In this document: piece after piece, positions 62,775 through 64,000 of the stretch | Layout of the letters: the number at the start of each line of letters is the position of its first letter | Numbering within the stretch: position 1 is the first letter of the stretch | From: Actinernus sp. WN-2022 | Lineage: Eukaryota > Cnidaria > Anthozoa > Actiniaria > Actinernidae | Direction of reading: 5' to 3' | NCBI GenBank assembly: GCA_030867875.1 | Contig: JAOWCC010000577.1 | Coordinates: 86,843,740 to 86,907,739, forward strand | DNA length: 64,000 nt | Translations under genes and position numbers: made by a program | Notes under the pieces: model-generated | Told to the model about the DNA's origin: nothing | What the model saw: only the letters and a program-made list of their open reading frames with translations | Database searches by the model: none

Positions 62775-63660
62775 AGGGACATAATAATAATAATAATAAT
62801 AAATTATTTCTATAGCGCCATAATCCACTAGTTGCCCTATGGCGCTTTACAATGAATACTGGTAAAAATATATATAAAGTTAGAATATAATTGATATTAA
62901 ACTATCTAGTATGTATACCACTAAAACTACTGAGACAACTAAAAACTACTATAAAAAGCATTAATTATAAGCACAATTAAAAAGATATGTCTTTAAAGTA
63001 GATTTAAAACTGCCAATACACGGGCTCATTCTAATCTTAGTTGGTAATGAGTTCCATAACTTAGGTGCAGCAACTGAGAAGGCTCGGTCACCATAGCTCT
63101 TCAAATTAGACATAGGAACAGTTAATAAATATTGCGAAGACGATCTCAAGGTACGTGTAGGAATGTAGGCGTGAAGCATATTACTAATGTACGGTGGAGC
63201 TAATTTATTTAGAGCCTTATATGTAAGTAAAAGTATTTTAAAAACAATACGCTGTCCTACAGGTAGCCAGTGGAGTTGTTTGAGGACAGGAGTAATATGA
63301 TCATGTTTTGATTTACCGGTAATTAAACGCGCAGCGCAGTTCTGAACATACTGTAGTCTATCAATTTGATACTTGGGTAAGCCATACAATAAAGCGTTAC
63401 AATTATCTAATCTACAGGTTATAAATGCATGAACCAGTATCTTAGTATTGTCTTCTGACAGATATTGCCTTATCTTAGCTATCCTCATTAAGTGAAAAAA
63501 TGCAGACTTACAAATAGTGGACACATGTTTCTCGAGGATCATGCTGTTATCGAAAACTACTCCGATATTCCTGGCAGAAAGCGAAGGTTGTACGTGATCC
63601 ATGCCAATTGTAATATTATTAAAATACGGTCGGGGACATTTATCTTGAAACGGTGTATTT
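62775..63660 (-). pseudogene. 5'-truncated LINE, C-terminal ORF2
   Basis: The open frame (M at 63602, open from about 63657) covers the region after the reverse transcriptase: GVVFDNSMILEKHVSTICKS, LVHAFITCRLDNCNALLYGL, then VQNCAARLITG, LHWLPVGQRIVFKI and LWNSLPTKIR, ending FNCAYN. These are signatures of CR1/L2-type LINEs. The 3' UTR includes 'gcgctatagaaataattt' and a (TTA)n tail at 62779-62800, as usual for the group. Confidence 0.8.
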
Positions 63661-64000
63661 TAGCCTGGAAAATTCGGCTGTAGCAAGTTTAGCATCCAAG
63701 ACTTTATGTCCGATCTAGAAACTAAAATAATTATGCTCCAAGACGTGCGTACTGGCGATTTACACGAATTTGTTTTGTTAGACGATGACCGATTTATTGA
63801 TTTACCGCGGAAGATTATGAGATAGATGCTGTGGATTGGAGATACTCGAAATATCGTACATGTAATCACAGAGGTCGTCTGTTAATAGATTTGTGTACTG
63901 AAAATCACCTTGGAATTATTAATGGTAGGATAATTGGTGTCACAAAAAAATAACGGTTTTTAATTTCCAGTATAACGGGAAGCAGCCTGGGGGACTATAC
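63661..64000 (+). pseudogene. LINE AP-endonuclease fragment, runs off window
   Basis: Plus-strand frames read ETKIIMLQDVRTGDLHEF, then HRGRLLIDLCTENHLGIING and RIIGVT, then in a shifted frame FPVYNGKQPG. This is the middle of an AP-type endonuclease ('ARTG...GRxLIDLC...L.I.NGR...G...Y.P.G...VDY'). At least two frameshifts are present. It is opposite in orientation to the adjoining LINE tail. Confidence 0.55.

Overview
The window looks like repeat-rich animal nuclear DNA, most likely from a cnidarian or similar invertebrate. The evidence is AT-rich intergenic DNA, spliced transposase exons, tRNA-derived SINEs, LINE fragments, many palindromic MITEs, a Polinton, an ISL2EU-type transposon and a Penelope-like reverse transcriptase. 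The taxonomic call is inference. The only host-like genes are three copies of an intronless BTB/T1 (KCTD-like) gene.

Layout. 1-1435: SINE and retroposon debris. 1436-6490: duplicated segment A with KCTD-like copy 1. 6870-9820: a 2.95 kb foldback element with arms of about 1 kb and a 6-bp target duplication. 9821-17132 and 39166-41233: halves of an old Penelope-like element (reverse transcriptase on the minus strand), flanked by inverted subterminal repeat arrays. 17133-39165: an ISL2EU-like DNA transposon sitting between those halves. It carries a THAP-DDE transposase, a Crypton-type tyrosine recombinase and a SWIM/YqaJ nuclease. 22735-38289: a 15.55 kb Polinton (Maverick/adintovirus-like) inside an intron of the YqaJ gene. 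41240-43837: MITEs and SINEs. 43838-53564: second copy of segment A, enlarged by a TTAA-flanked element and a LINE, with a frameshifted KCTD-like copy. 53565-64000: MITEs, LINE pieces and the third KCTD-like copy at 59018-59701.

The Polinton has 282-bp terminal inverted repeats, each itself a near-perfect 120-bp-arm palindrome. It encodes protein-primed-type DNA polymerase B (broken by a retroposon, a frameshift and a stop), a DX35E integrase, a packaging ATPase, a likely double-jelly-roll major capsid protein, a likely penton-like minor capsid protein, several small membrane proteins, a zinc-ribbon TFIIB-like factor and a Cys-rich protein with internal repeats. Most genes except polB have intact frames. 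Two divergent gene pairs are separated only by 34-41 bp imperfect palindromes that probably act as bidirectional promoters. I recognise no adenain-type protease.

The nesting gives a relative history: Penelope-like element, then ISL2EU-like transposon, then Polinton, then a small retroposon in polB. The most interesting points are the ISL2EU/tyrosine recombinase/YqaJ combination, the TFIIB-like gene, the palindromic Polinton ends and promoters, and the conserved foldable repeats around the Penelope-like element. All family names come from reading motifs, not from database searches.
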